A stretch of DNA of 64,000 nt from Pseudomonadota bacterium (GTDB taxonomy: Bacteria; Desulfobacterota; Desulfobulbia; Desulfobulbales; Desulfocapsaceae). The stretch is taken from assembly GCA_018817385.1 (NCBI GenBank), contig JAHIUA010000036.1, positions 20,980-84,979 of the forward strand. Direction: 5' to 3'. Shown here piece after piece: positions 10,481-20,351 of this stretch (positions are counted from its first letter, which is position 1; every line of letters begins with the position of its first letter). The notes below the pieces were generated by a model. It saw only the letters and a list, made by a program, of their open reading frames with translations. It did no database searches and had not been told where the DNA came from. The translations under genes were made by a program, and so were the position numbers.

Positions 10481-11755
10481 ATGTTTTCGAAATTGGTTGC
10501 ACCACATGGCGGAAGAGGTTTGGTTTGTGCATTGCTGCATGGTAATGAGCGTACTGCAGAGCTTGAAAAAGCAAAAGGTATGAAACAACTTGAAATCTCC
10601 GATCGCGCCAAAGGTGATCTGATCATGCTGGGTATCGGTGGGTTCAGTCCTCTCGATGGTTTCATGACCAAAGCTGATTGGAAAGGCGTATGTGAGAAAT
10701 TTCAGATGGCAGATGGAACTTTCTGGCCTGTACCCATTACTCTCGACGTTGACAAATCAGAAGGTATTCAGGCTGGTGATGAGATTGCCCTCGTAAGAAA
10801 AGGTGTAGTCTTTGCCACCATGAAGATTGTTGAAGCCTATGAGATGACTGAAGCAGACAAGAAATGGGAATGTGAGAAAGTCTTCATGGGTCAAGGAGAA
10901 GAGTCTGTAGGTGGAAACTTCTGGAAGATCGCTCCCGAAGATCATCCCGGCGTTATCATGGTTATGAACCAGAAAAACATGAACATTGCCGGTCCTGTTA
11001 AAGTACTGTCCGAGGGTGAGTATCCCAAAGAGTATCCTGGAGTATACCTGACCCCTGCTCAGACCCGTCGTATGTTCGACGAGCGTGGTTGGGCCAACGT
11101 TGCTGCCCTGCAGCTGCGTAACCCCATGCATCGTTCCCATGAGTACCTTGCCAAGATCGCTGTTGAGGTATGTGACGGCGTTCTGATTCACTCCCTGATC
11201 GGTAATCTTAAAGCTGGAGATATCGCTGCTGAGACTCGTGTCCAGGCCATTGAAATTCTGATTGATAACTACTTTGTCAGAGAGAACGTAATCAATGCTG
11301 GATATCCCCTTGATATGCGTTATGCCGGTCCTCGTGAAGGTCTCCTTCATGCTACCTTCCGTCAGAACTATGGTATCAACAACATGCTGATTGGTCGTGA
11401 CCATGCTGGTGTTGGTGATTTCTATGGTCTGTTCGAGGCTCAGGAGATCTTTGACCGCATCCCCACAACTGGCGATGCTTCTAAAGACCTGCAGTGTAAA
11501 CCAATGAAGATCGACTGGACCTTCTACTGCTCTGAGTGTGATGGTATGGCTTCTCTGCGTACCTGTCCGCATGACAAAGCTTCCCGTGTTATCCTCTCCG
11601 GTACCAAACTGCGTAAGGCCCTCTCTGAAGGCGCCGAGATCGTAGACCATTTTGGTCGTAATGAGGTTCTGGATCACCTCAAGAAGTACTATGCAGGTTT
11701 GACTGAGAAAGTTGAAGTCAAGATGCAGGGTGCTGCTTCTGGCGAATCCATGTAA
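10481..11755 (+). CDS. sat: Sulfate adenylyltransferase (ATP sulfurylase)
   Basis: 424 aa; [28 protein letters not shown] motifs, [20 protein letters not shown]-terminus as in sulfate reducer Sat. Confidence 0.95.
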   Translation: MFSKLVAPHGGRGLVCALLHGNERTAELEKAKGMKQLEISDRAKGDLIMLGIGGFSPLDGFMTKADWKGVCEKFQMADGTFWPVPITLDVDKSEGIQAGDEIALVRKGVVFATMKIVEAYEMTEADKKWECEKVFMGQGEESVGGNFWKIAPEDHPGVIMVMNQKNMNIAGPVKVLSEGEYPKEYPGVYLTPAQTRRMFDERGWANVAALQLRNPMHRSHEYLAKIAVEVCDGVLIHSLIGNLKAGDIAAETRVQAIEILIDNYFVRENVINAGYPLDMRYAGPREGLLHATFRQNYGINNMLIGRDHAGVGDFYGLFEAQEIFDRIPTTGDASKDLQCKPMKIDWTFYCSECDGMASLRTCPHDKASRVILSGTKLRKALSEGAEIVDHFGRNEVLDHLKKYYAGLTEKVEVKMQGAASGESM

Positions 11756-11785
11756 TCTGTTCGAAGGACTTGTCTAAGTCTTATA

Positions 11786-11824
11786 GGGAGATGCTGCCGT
11801 AAGGCAGTATCTCCCTTTTTTTTT
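11786..11824 (+). terminator. Rho-independent terminator after sat
   Basis: GGGAGATGCTGCC gtaa GGCAGTATCTCCC followed by a run of nine or more T. Confidence 0.92.
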
Positions 11825-11912
11825 CTCTTATGATATCTCTTGCGGTATATCAGGTGGGTGGGCTTCTGCAGCTACTCAAGTTTCTGAATTTTAATCGTTA
11901 TACAATATTCTT

Positions 11913-12995
11913 ATGTCTCCATATCAATTAGACGTCGGTCTTGGTGAACGCAGCTATCCTATCTTTATTGAAGACGGGATCATGGCCCAGATCGGTGCTG
12001 ATCTGGCCAAAAGAGATATCGCCTCTCGTTATGCGGTCATCTCTGATGATTATGTGGCCAAATTGTATGGCTCCACCCTCATGGCCGCCCTTAAAGAGGC
12101 TGGCATCCAAGCAGAGCTTGTTACCTTTCCCAGAGGAGAGGCCTCAAAGAATCTTCAGGTCTTTGCAGAACTCTCCAGTCGCCTGGCGCAGATTGGGATT
12201 GACCGGAAGAGTGGACTCATAGCCCTTGGCGGCGGAGTAACCGGTGATCTTACCGGGTTTCTGGCCGCATCTTATCTGCGTGGTATTCCCTTTGTTCAGG
12301 TTCCCACCACTCTCCTTTCCCAGGTGGATAGCTCGGTGGGTGGAAAAACAGGAGTTGATATCCCGGAGGGAAAGAATCTGGTTGGAGCTTTTTACCAGCC
12401 TAAGGCCGTCTATATAGACACCGCCGTCCTCACCACTCTTCCGCTTGAAGAATATCTTGGCGGCATAGCCGAGGTGATCAAGTATGGAGTGATCAGGGAT
12501 TTCGAGTTTTATTGTTTTCTAGAGAGAAATCTGGACGGTATCCTGGGACTCAATCCGGCGCTTGTTCAGGAGATGATTTACACCTGCTGTCGAATTAAGG
12601 CTGAGGTCGTGGCTCAAGATGAGAGGGAATCTGACCTGAGACGGATCCTCAATTTTGGCCATACCATAGGCCATGCCGTAGAGGCAGCCTCGGATTTTTC
12701 CATCATCCATGGCCATGCCGTGGCCATCGGCATGGTGGCAGCCTTGCGTCTGGCAGTTGCTTCAGGACTCTGTAAACGGAAAGAGGCGGGCAGGGTAGCA
12801 ACTCTGATTCACGCCTATGGTTTGCCCACCGAAATTCCCGCAGAACTGGATCGCCAGCGAATCAAGTCCTACATCAAAAAAGACAAAAAAAGTGTTGGCG
12901 GCTCAGTCTTCTATGTCCTCGCCACCACCATAGGCCAAGTCATCATCACCAACGAAATAACAGAAGAACAGGTGGACAGCATCTTGCAAAGATAA
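11913..12995 (+). CDS. aroB: 3-dehydroquinate synthase
   Basis: 360 aa with ALGGGVTGDLTGFLAASYLRGIPFVQVPTTLLSQVDSSVGGKTGVD and RRILNFGHTIGHAVEA motifs. Confidence 0.95.
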   Translation: MSPYQLDVGLGERSYPIFIEDGIMAQIGADLAKRDIASRYAVISDDYVAKLYGSTLMAALKEAGIQAELVTFPRGEASKNLQVFAELSSRLAQIGIDRKSGLIALGGGVTGDLTGFLAASYLRGIPFVQVPTTLLSQVDSSVGGKTGVDIPEGKNLVGAFYQPKAVYIDTAVLTTLPLEEYLGGIAEVIKYGVIRDFEFYCFLERNLDGILGLNPALVQEMIYTCCRIKAEVVAQDERESDLRRILNFGHTIGHAVEAASDFSIIHGHAVAIGMVAALRLAVASGLCKRKEAGRVATLIHAYGLPTEIPAELDRQRIKSYIKKDKKSVGGSVFYVLATTIGQVIITNEITEEQVDSILQR

Positions 12996-13047
12996 GCGCA
13001 GAGTCTTAACCACAAACCGTACACCTCAAACCGCATACCGCCTATCC

Positions 13048-13554
13048 ATGCCCATATACGAATTCTATTGCGATCACTGTCATGTCATCTTTAACTTTCT
13101 CTCCAGCCGAATCAATACCACAAGTCGGCCGGATTGTCCCCGCTGTGGCAAAAAGAAGATCAGTCGCCAGATGTCTACCTTCGCCACCCTGGGAAAGGCC
13201 ACAAAGGATGGTGAGGAGAGGGCTGCCGGAATGGATGAGACCAGGATGGAGGAAGCCTTTGTCTCCTTGATGCAGGACTCTGAGGGCATGAATGAGGACG
13301 ATCCACGGCAAATGGCAACACTGATGCGAAAATTTACGGAAAAGACCGGTCTGCATCTGGGCGATAGCATGGAAGAGGCCATTTCCCGTATGGAAAAAGG
13401 GGAAGATCCCGATACCATTGAACAGGAGATGGGGGAGCGTCTGCAAGGAGATGACCTCTTTTCTTTTGAAGCCATGAAAAAGAAGGTGTTGGGCCCAGAG
13501 AAACCGCTTCCCAGTCATGATGAAAAACTTTATGAACTGAAGGTTGAAGATTGA
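13048..13554 (+). CDS. FmdB-like zinc-ribbon protein with acidic C-terminal extension
   Basis: MPIYEFYCDHCHVIFNFL...CPRCGKKKISRQMSTFA. Confidence 0.75.
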   Translation: MPIYEFYCDHCHVIFNFLSSRINTTSRPDCPRCGKKKISRQMSTFATLGKATKDGEERAAGMDETRMEEAFVSLMQDSEGMNEDDPRQMATLMRKFTEKTGLHLGDSMEEAISRMEKGEDPDTIEQEMGERLQGDDLFSFEAMKKKVLGPEKPLPSHDEKLYELKVED

Positions 13555-13633
13555 AGGCAGGAAAAGATCACTGCCAGCTCTTCAATATCCCTCCTATTCT
13601 CCTCTGCTTTTTTGCAGAGTAGGGGAGGCCTTT

Positions 13634-13981
13634 TTACTGAATCTTCATCGTGTCCTCCTCATCGATAAAGTGATGAATGTGGTGGGCTTTCTCTTTTCTC
13701 TTCAGCATTTCTCGGGCCTCATCTTCACTGATTTCCAGAGCATTGGCCATATCCGCAACACGGTAGCAGGGTTGGCCATCCGGGGCGTATCCTTTGGCCT
13801 CCAGATCGGGAAAGCAATTATAGGTAGCCGTACCAGATGAGTCGAGGAGGAGTTCCCTGATCTTCTCCGGGCCATAGAGGATGAGCCACTCCACTGCCTC
13901 TGCCCATATTTTGGCATCTATTGTCTGGTGTTTTAAAACCTCTAACGCTGATTGAAGATCCCACTGTTCTCGCAAGTCCAT
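13634..13981 (-). CDS. Hypothetical protein (115 aa)
   Basis: ORF preceded on the minus strand by GAGAGGAG ribosome-binding-like sequence; no recognised family. Confidence 0.6.
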   Translation of the reverse strand: MDLREQWDLQSALEVLKHQTIDAKIWAEAVEWLILYGPEKIRELLLDSSGTATYNCFPDLEAKGYAPDGQPCYRVADMANALEISEDEAREMLKRKEKAHHIHHFIDEEDTMKIQ

Positions 13982-14154
13982 TTCTTTCTCCTCTCACTGT
14001 ACAAGCCTCTCCATAGAAAGATAGAGCGATTTGTAGCTGCTCTTATCGTCTTATCTGTCAGGTGCTGAGTTTTTTCTTTTCTGTAGCAATTTGCTGTACT
14101 ATAATTCTTCAAGAAGATGATGCAACGGTATAGAATTTTTGGGGGAGTAATTTT

Positions 14155-15288
14155 ATGAACCGATTTGACAGTGCTATATTCCTGGAAAACATCGAATGGT
14201 TTGATGAAACCGGGGAAGAGCTGGTCCACCGACTTCCAGAGACAGGTTCTGGAGAGATCAAATGGGGTGCTCAGCTCACGGTCCGTGAAAGCCAGGCTGC
14301 GGTCCTGTTTTACAAGGGGAAGGCCTGTGATGCCTTTGCCCCTGGGCGCTATACCCTGAAAACGGCTAATCTGCCCATTTTGACCAAGATTCTCTCCATT
14401 CCCTGGGGTGGCAACAGCCCTCTGCGGGCCGAAGTGTATATGGCCAATCTCAAATATTTCACTAATCTCAAATGGGGAACTCGCAACCCGGTTGCCTTCC
14501 GGGACAGCGAATTGGGGTTGATTCGTCTTCGGGCCCACGGTGTTTTTAATATTCAGATTGTCCAGCCGGTCCTTTTTATCAACTCCATGGTGGGAACCAT
14601 GGGCAAAATTACCACTGATGAGATAGGAGGCTATCTCAAACGGGTAATCGTTTCCCGCTTTAATGACTATCTCGGTGAAAATCTTGATAGTCTCTTCAAT
14701 CTCCCGGGTAAATTTGATGAGATTTCAGTGGGACTGCAGAAACGTCTGGTGGGGGACTTTGGTCATTTTGGCCTTCATCTCAGCCATCTCTATATTACCT
14801 CCATTACCCCACCCGAGGAGGTGCAGAAGGCCATTGATGATACGAGCCGGCTCAGCGTGATCACAGATATTGATAAGCTGGTCAAGATGAAGGCCGCCAT
14901 GGCCATGGAAAAAGCAGCAGAAAATCAGGGGGAGGCAGGTGCCGGGATTGGTATGGGAATGGGGATGATGATGCCGGCCATGTTTGCTGCTGGCGGAGGA
15001 ATACAACGTACTGACGCAGTGACATCTCCTGAACGCAGAGTCGCCTGTCCGGACTGTCAGAATATGATATCGGCTGATGCCAGGTTTTGTCCACTCTGCG
15101 GCCATCAGCAGCTGGTACTCAGTCAGTGCGGGAACTGCGGGAAAAACCTTGGTCCCAATGCCAGGTTTTGTTCCAAATGCGGGCATCCAACCAGTGAAAA
15201 ACCGCATGGGATGGTCTGCTCTTTTTGTCGGGCCGAGAATCTGCCGGGAGCCATGTTTTGTAATCAGTGCGGTCAGCGGCTTGCTTGA
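14155..15288 (+). CDS. SPFH-domain protein with C-terminal zinc ribbons (COG4260-like)
   Basis: SPFH-like N-terminus, Gly/Met-rich linker (GAGIGMGMGMMMPAMFAAGGG), then three CxxC-CxxC ribbons (CPDC..CPLC, CGNC..CSKC, CSFC..CNQC). Confidence 0.82.
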   Translation: MNRFDSAIFLENIEWFDETGEELVHRLPETGSGEIKWGAQLTVRESQAAVLFYKGKACDAFAPGRYTLKTANLPILTKILSIPWGGNSPLRAEVYMANLKYFTNLKWGTRNPVAFRDSELGLIRLRAHGVFNIQIVQPVLFINSMVGTMGKITTDEIGGYLKRVIVSRFNDYLGENLDSLFNLPGKFDEISVGLQKRLVGDFGHFGLHLSHLYITSITPPEEVQKAIDDTSRLSVITDIDKLVKMKAAMAMEKAAENQGEAGAGIGMGMGMMMPAMFAAGGGIQRTDAVTSPERRVACPDCQNMISADARFCPLCGHQQLVLSQCGNCGKNLGPNARFCSKCGHPTSEKPHGMVCSFCRAENLPGAMFCNQCGQRLA

Positions 15289-15322
15289 ATTGTTCTCCTC
15301 ACAGGACTGCCCCTGACTCTCC

Positions 15323-16570
15323 ATGGATCTGACTATTCAGCAAAACTGTCCTTCCTGTGGTGCCGAAATCGAACTGCACGAGGCCGACCGGCTGATCCAA
15401 TGTCCCTATTGTGAAGTCAGGAATTTCATGGTGGACAGGGGGCCGCTCCGCTTTGTCCTTCCGGACAGGGCCCCGGCTCATATAGATCGCCGGGAGATGT
15501 TTTATGCTCCCTATCTTCGTTTCAAGGGCAATCTTTATTACTGCAAGGGGAAGTACCTGAAATACCGGGTGGTGGATACCACCGAGAGAGGAGTGAACAG
15601 CAATGTCCTGCCTCCATCCCTGGGGCTCAGGCCCCAGGCCATGCCCATCTCCCTGGTGACGGATGTGGTGAGTGGTTGTTTCTTTCGGCAAACAGTCAAG
15701 GCCAGCACCCTGCTAGCAAAGGCATCTCAGCTCACAGACATCGATTCAGAGAATATCCATGCCTCCTTTTATAACCGGGCCTATATTGGAGAAACACTGA
15801 GTTGTATCTACCTGCCGCTCTATATAGAAGACGGCGTACTCTACGATGCAGTAATCAACACCCCCCTCGCCCATGGTGGTTCTGCGGAGAACCTGGAAGA
15901 GAAAAGTGATCGTTATCAGCAGGCTTGGAAACCGCATTTCCTTGCAACTCTGTGTCCGCACTGTGGCGATACGCTTACCGGGGAGCATGACAGTCTGGTC
16001 CTTTCCTGTCAGAATTGTCATAGCTCCTGGGAGGAAAAAGAGGGAGGATTTCATTCCATCAACTGGCAGCGGGTGGTATCGCCTCATGATCATATGGTTT
16101 ACCTTCCTTTCTGGAAACTGCGGGTTCGCTCAACCGGGGTAGAGATGAATCAATTTGCAGATTTTCTGCGAATGACCAATCAGCCCTTGGTGGTTCAAGC
16201 GGTCCATGAACAGATGGAACTTGTGTTCTGGATTCCAGCCTTTAAACTCAAGCCGAAGACCTTTATTCAGCTGGCCAAAAATATGACTGTGAGCCAGGCT
16301 AAACTCCCTGTCGGTGAACAGACCATGATCAAGGGGATGCATCCGGTGACCCTGGAGAGGGGAGAGGCGGTTCAGGCCCTGAAGAGTGTTCTGGCCGCGG
16401 CAGCCCTGAATAAACAGCGGCTTCTTCCGAGGTTACCCGGGATGACCTTTCATACCCTGGCCAGTGATCTTGCCTATCTGCCTTTTTTTGACAGGGGCCA
16501 TGATTTTGTTCAGGAACAGAGCGGTCTTTCCCTGGCAAAATCCATATTACGTTTTGGCCGCAGCCTCTAA
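15323..16570 (+). CDS. Hypothetical double zinc-ribbon protein
   Basis: Ribbons CPSC..CPYC near the N-terminus and CPHC..CQNC mid-protein; immediately downstream of the SPFH gene. Confidence 0.7.
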   Translation: MDLTIQQNCPSCGAEIELHEADRLIQCPYCEVRNFMVDRGPLRFVLPDRAPAHIDRREMFYAPYLRFKGNLYYCKGKYLKYRVVDTTERGVNSNVLPPSLGLRPQAMPISLVTDVVSGCFFRQTVKASTLLAKASQLTDIDSENIHASFYNRAYIGETLSCIYLPLYIEDGVLYDAVINTPLAHGGSAENLEEKSDRYQQAWKPHFLATLCPHCGDTLTGEHDSLVLSCQNCHSSWEEKEGGFHSINWQRVVSPHDHMVYLPFWKLRVRSTGVEMNQFADFLRMTNQPLVVQAVHEQMELVFWIPAFKLKPKTFIQLAKNMTVSQAKLPVGEQTMIKGMHPVTLERGEAVQALKSVLAAAALNKQRLLPRLPGMTFHTLASDLAYLPFFDRGHDFVQEQSGLSLAKSILRFGRSL

Positions 16571-16583
16571 AAGAGAAACAAGG

Positions 16584-17096
16584 ATGATGAACAAACACGA
16601 ACACTTTATGCACATTGCCCTGGAGCAGGCTGCGGAGGCACTGGCTCAAGGCGAATTTCCTGTGGGGGCTGTTATTGTCCACCAGGGTCGTGTTGTTGCC
16701 AGTGGTCAACGGCTCCATACTCTGGAACAGAAGGAGTCGGTCAATGAAATTGATCATGCCGAGGTTCTGGCCCTGCGTACTCTCCTCGCCCAGGAGACGG
16801 CCATTGATCCCGCAGGGCTGGTTGTCTATGCCACTATGGAGCCCTGTCTTATGTGCTACTCTACTCTTCTTTTAAACGGTATTCGTCGTATCTTCTATGC
16901 TTACGAGGATGTCATGGGAGGCGGTACCAATCTGCCGCTGGCCCAATTGAATCCACTCTATGCCGAGATGGAGGTGATGGTTACTCCCCATGTCTTGCGC
17001 CAACAGAGCCTGGAATTGTTTCAACGTTTTTTTGCCAATCCCGAAAACCAGTATTGGAAAGATTCCCTTCTTGCTAACTACACCCTGAGCCAGTAA
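16584..17096 (+). CDS. Nucleoside deaminase (TadA/guanine-deaminase-like CDA fold)
   Basis: HAEVLALR and MEPCLMC zinc motifs; start moved to ATG 16584 (MMNKHEHFMHIALEQAAEALAQGEFPVGAV). Confidence 0.85.
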   Translation: MMNKHEHFMHIALEQAAEALAQGEFPVGAVIVHQGRVVASGQRLHTLEQKESVNEIDHAEVLALRTLLAQETAIDPAGLVVYATMEPCLMCYSTLLLNGIRRIFYAYEDVMGGGTNLPLAQLNPLYAEMEVMVTPHVLRQQSLELFQRFFANPENQYWKDSLLANYTLSQ

Positions 17097-17229
17097 AGTT
17101 GATGGCGTTGTAAAACATATTGATCTGCTTTGTTGTTGCCAATTTCGTATCCCTCGCAGAGGAAGTTTTTTTAAGTTAGCCTTCGTAGCCATCGGGAAAC
17201 GTGTATCTTAACAGCCTTCAGCCTATATT

Positions 17230-18237
17230 ATGACCACTACAGCCAGAACCGTCGGATTCCAATCAGGGGAACGTAATATCTTTTTTCATATTCTTACCGC
17301 CTGTAACCTTTCCTGTCGCCATTGTTATATCAATACCAGTCAGCACGGAACCGGGATGTTAGACCGTGCCACCATGGAGAAATGGTTGGAGCTTTTTGTT
17401 GATCCAGATAAGAAATCAAATGTTATTTTTCTGGGTGGAGAACCGACCATGCATCCTGATCTCGCCCATGGTATCGCCAAGGCCAAAGCCCTGGGTTTTA
17501 CCGTGACCGTGGATTCCAACGGCTATCTTTTTCATGATATTCTTGACAGGACCAGTCCTGATCTCCTCGATTACCTGAGCTTCAGCCTCGACGGGCCGGA
17601 CAGGAAGGTCAATGATCCCATCCGTGGTGAAGGTGTTTTTGATGTCTGCACTGCCAACATGCATAAAGCCGTATCCAGAGGCTACAACGTATCGGTAATC
17701 TACACGGTATCAAGCCTGAATATTGAGCACCTGCATCGAATGATCCCTCTCCTGACCGAGATTGGGGTAAAACGTTTCTTTATTCAGGTGATCGGTCTGC
17801 GTGGCAAGTCTGCCCAGGGCAGCGTCGGGGAACAGGGATGGCAGGTGAGTCCGGAACAGTGGCTTGAAGTCGTGCCTGCTGTTGCCAGGCAGGCGGCGGA
17901 GGCGGGTATCCATGTTACCTTTCCCAAGGTCTTTCTTGATCCTCTGGAAAAATTTGAGTGTGCGGGGCTTGTTTCCGATAATTTCTTTATCTTTCCCAAT
18001 GGCAGAGTGTATCGCTGCCCCCTCTGCGAGGATCATCCCATTCATGCCCTGCGTATCGAAGATGATATCCTCCTTGCTAATGAAGGATTGACCGAGGATA
18101 ATTTTTTCCAGCTGAACATCGCCGAGGGCTGTGTCATGAATAAGCTGTTGCAGCCTGACACCATTTCCTATGATGGCCAAGGAAAGCCGCTTCACAGGAT
18201 TTCCTGTTGTCTTTTGAAACAGGAAATCCTGCCTTAA
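17230..18237 (+). CDS. Radical SAM protein with C-terminal Cys clusters
   Basis: ACNLSCRHCYI CxxxCxxC motif, FLGGEPTMHPDL; C-terminal CPLC and other Cys. Confidence 0.88.
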   Translation: MTTTARTVGFQSGERNIFFHILTACNLSCRHCYINTSQHGTGMLDRATMEKWLELFVDPDKKSNVIFLGGEPTMHPDLAHGIAKAKALGFTVTVDSNGYLFHDILDRTSPDLLDYLSFSLDGPDRKVNDPIRGEGVFDVCTANMHKAVSRGYNVSVIYTVSSLNIEHLHRMIPLLTEIGVKRFFIQVIGLRGKSAQGSVGEQGWQVSPEQWLEVVPAVARQAAEAGIHVTFPKVFLDPLEKFECAGLVSDNFFIFPNGRVYRCPLCEDHPIHALRIEDDILLANEGLTEDNFFQLNIAEGCVMNKLLQPDTISYDGQGKPLHRISCCLLKQEILP

Positions 18238-18266
18238 GGAGCCGGGAGGCAGGAGGGCGGGGCTGG

Positions 18267-18426
18267 GAGTCTGTTGGGCTGAGACATAACTCTGCTGCAG
18301 ATTTGACAAATCGGCCCATAGTTCTACGGCGTTTCGTTTAAGCGTTCTGCTCTTCGGCTCAAATCTATGAAAATCCGGTCTTGATTTCTCTAATTTTCGC
18401 TACAATTCTCTCAATCCGCCAGACTC
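18267..18426 (+). repeat. Dispersed repeat family B, copy 1
   Basis: gagtctgttggGCTGAGACATAActctgctgcagATTTGACAAATCGGCCCATA...gatttctctaattttcgctacaattctctcaatccgccagactc; near-identical blocks at 63863-64000 and, reverse-complemented, at 42665-42833. Confidence 0.88.
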
Positions 18427-19130
18427 TAAAGTAATGATTTTTTTCTGCGAGACTGGCCTGACATCTTCCCGAGAAGCATTCCGACAAGAAGTACCCCTCC
18501 ACCGGCAAGAAACCACTTGATGGTAGTATTCTTTTTCAAGCGCTTGTTTTCTTCTCTGATCGAAGCCAGTTCTTTTATCAGTGATTCCTTTTCTGCTGTT
18601 GCCTGCCCCAGGTCCGCTTTTGTTTGAACCACGTCTGTGGTATCTCTCTGCAGGGTCTGGTAGTTCGTTGTGATCAGATTCTTTTCGGCAAGGGTTGAAT
18701 CAAGTTCCATCTCGGTTCGGGCAAGGGTGGAAGAAACTTCTTCTAATTTTTGGGTCAGGTCGTTTGCTTTTTGCTCTATTTTTTCTTTTTCCGAACGCAG
18801 AGAAATAACAGTTTCTTCGAGAGGAGGGTCTGTGCTCAAAAATCTTTTCAGCATCCACCCTTCTTTGCCGTCAGCAAGGCGTACCTTTGCATAAGACTCA
18901 TCTTCCTCCAGCAATTCCACAGAAACACCGTTCCTTACCATACCGGTAACTTTATAATCATTGCCTTGACCTCTTCTTATGACTACCTCCGAGCTGGGCT
19001 TTACATACCAGGTTTTGGCAAAGAGCGGAGTTCCTGAAAACAAAATTGTATTGAAGGGGATAAAAAGAGTGAGGAACAAGAGGAAAAAAGAGAGAGAACC
19101 GGATGGCTTTGTTAGTTGTCTGATGATCAT
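18426..19130 (-). CDS. SH3-domain (SH3b/YgiM-like) protein with coiled coil and C-terminal TM
   Basis: KTWYVKPSSEVVIRRGQGNDYKVTGMVRNGVSVELLEEDESYAKVRLADGKEGWMLKRFL followed by coiled coil and C-terminal hydrophobic segment; start moved to 19130. Confidence 0.8.
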   Translation of the reverse strand: MIIRQLTKPSGSLSFFLLFLTLFIPFNTILFSGTPLFAKTWYVKPSSEVVIRRGQGNDYKVTGMVRNGVSVELLEEDESYAKVRLADGKEGWMLKRFLSTDPPLEETVISLRSEKEKIEQKANDLTQKLEEVSSTLARTEMELDSTLAEKNLITTNYQTLQRDTTDVVQTKADLGQATAEKESLIKELASIREENKRLKKNTTIKWFLAGGGVLLVGMLLGKMSGQSRRKKSLL

Positions 19131-19625
19131 AATGTTGTATCTCCTTAATCTGGGACCTTTTTTACACCGGGCTGGTGGCTGGTAAAGAAATGCTTCTCTT
19201 TCGCCAGGCTCGGGGGAAGTAATCACTTTCTAGAGTAGCCCATCGGACGATCGGGGGCTGTTTTGGGTCAGTAGGTTTGATTCAATCTCAGGCCAACATC
19301 CTCGCTGGTAAGTCTCTTGGTGGCCATGGGGCACAATTTTAGAGGTAGTAGTATCTTTTTAGTCATCTTGACTTCCTCTAATTTTGAGCAGAATAGAATA
19401 ACTACTACAAAACAGCATGAGGAAAGTCAATGACTTGTCACTCTATCTATGAAAAGTGTTATCCTCCTATGAACTCCAGATCAGCAATGGTGAGGTTCGT
19501 CGATAAGAGCATCTGTAGAGAATGTTCGCTTGGCCTCGTGTTCTCACGGTTCGCTGCTGTTGTTTTTACATTGTGGACGTCAGAATCAGGCATTGATTTT
19601 CTGAAGGGTGAAGGGAGAGGCTTCG

Positions 19626-20351
19626 TTATTTTTTCCCAAAAAGGATGGTCAGGAAGATGCCTGCCTCGTAGAGAGCAAAGAGCGGAATGGCGAGGAGGCC
19701 GGTGGCCATGAAATCACCGGCGGTGAGAAGAAAGGAGAGGAAAACAATGGCTGCGTAGAAGTAGAGTCGTTTGCTGCGGAAATAGTGTGCCTTAATAAAG
19801 CCAGCCTTGCCGGCCATGACCATGAGAAAAGGGATTTCGAAGGAAAGACCGAAAGCGAGGATGGTTCTGGCAACAAAGGTGAGGTATTTTCCGAATTTAG
19901 GCAGGGGCTCCAGCTTGTCGCCTGCGTAGCTCATAAAGTAGACAAGCATTCTTGGCAAGACACCCCAAAAGGCAAAAGAGGCTCCTAGTGCAAAGAGGAG
20001 GCTGGCCCAGAAGACTACCGTCAGCGCAAATTTTTTTTCAGTGTTTTTGAGTCCTGGGGCAATAAACATCCAAATCTGGTAGAGGGTGACCGGAAAACTG
20101 ATCACCAGTCCAATCAGCAAGGAAAGTTTCAGGTAGGAGAGAAAGGCTTCAGGTAGGTTGGTGTAGACCAGACGGTCCAGGTAAGGGCTGGCTTTGAACA
20201 GGGGAGCTATGAAAAAATGGGCAATGTCTTCTGAAAAAACATAGGTTATGCCGGTACAGATAATAATGGCCAGAAACACCTTGATGAGTCGTTGCCGCAG
20301 TTCCATATGGTGTGGCCGGAACTGTTCAAGGCTTCTGACAATGAGTGACAC
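19626..20351 (-). CDS. tatC: Sec-independent protein translocase TatC
   Basis: HHMELRQRLIKVFLA, ...YQIWMFIAPGLKNTEKKFA..., FGLSFEIPFLMVMAGKAG; six TM pattern. Confidence 0.92.
   Translation of the reverse strand: MSLIVRSLEQFRPHHMELRQRLIKVFLAIIICTGITYVFSEDIAHFFIAPLFKASPYLDRLVYTNLPEAFLSYLKLSLLIGLVISFPVTLYQIWMFIAPGLKNTEKKFALTVVFWASLLFALGASFAFWGVLPRMLVYFMSYAGDKLEPLPKFGKYLTFVARTILAFGLSFEIPFLMVMAGKAGFIKAHYFRSKRLYFYAAIVFLSFLLTAGDFMATGLLAIPLFALYEAGIFLTILFGKK

Noticed and set aside
10757-11677. 306-aa minus-strand ORF antisense to sat
   Set aside because: Shadow of the highly conserved sat gene; no motifs or ribosome-binding site support.
19560-19720. Plus-strand ORFs near the tatC 3' end
   Set aside because: Overlap or antisense tatC; no coding evidence.
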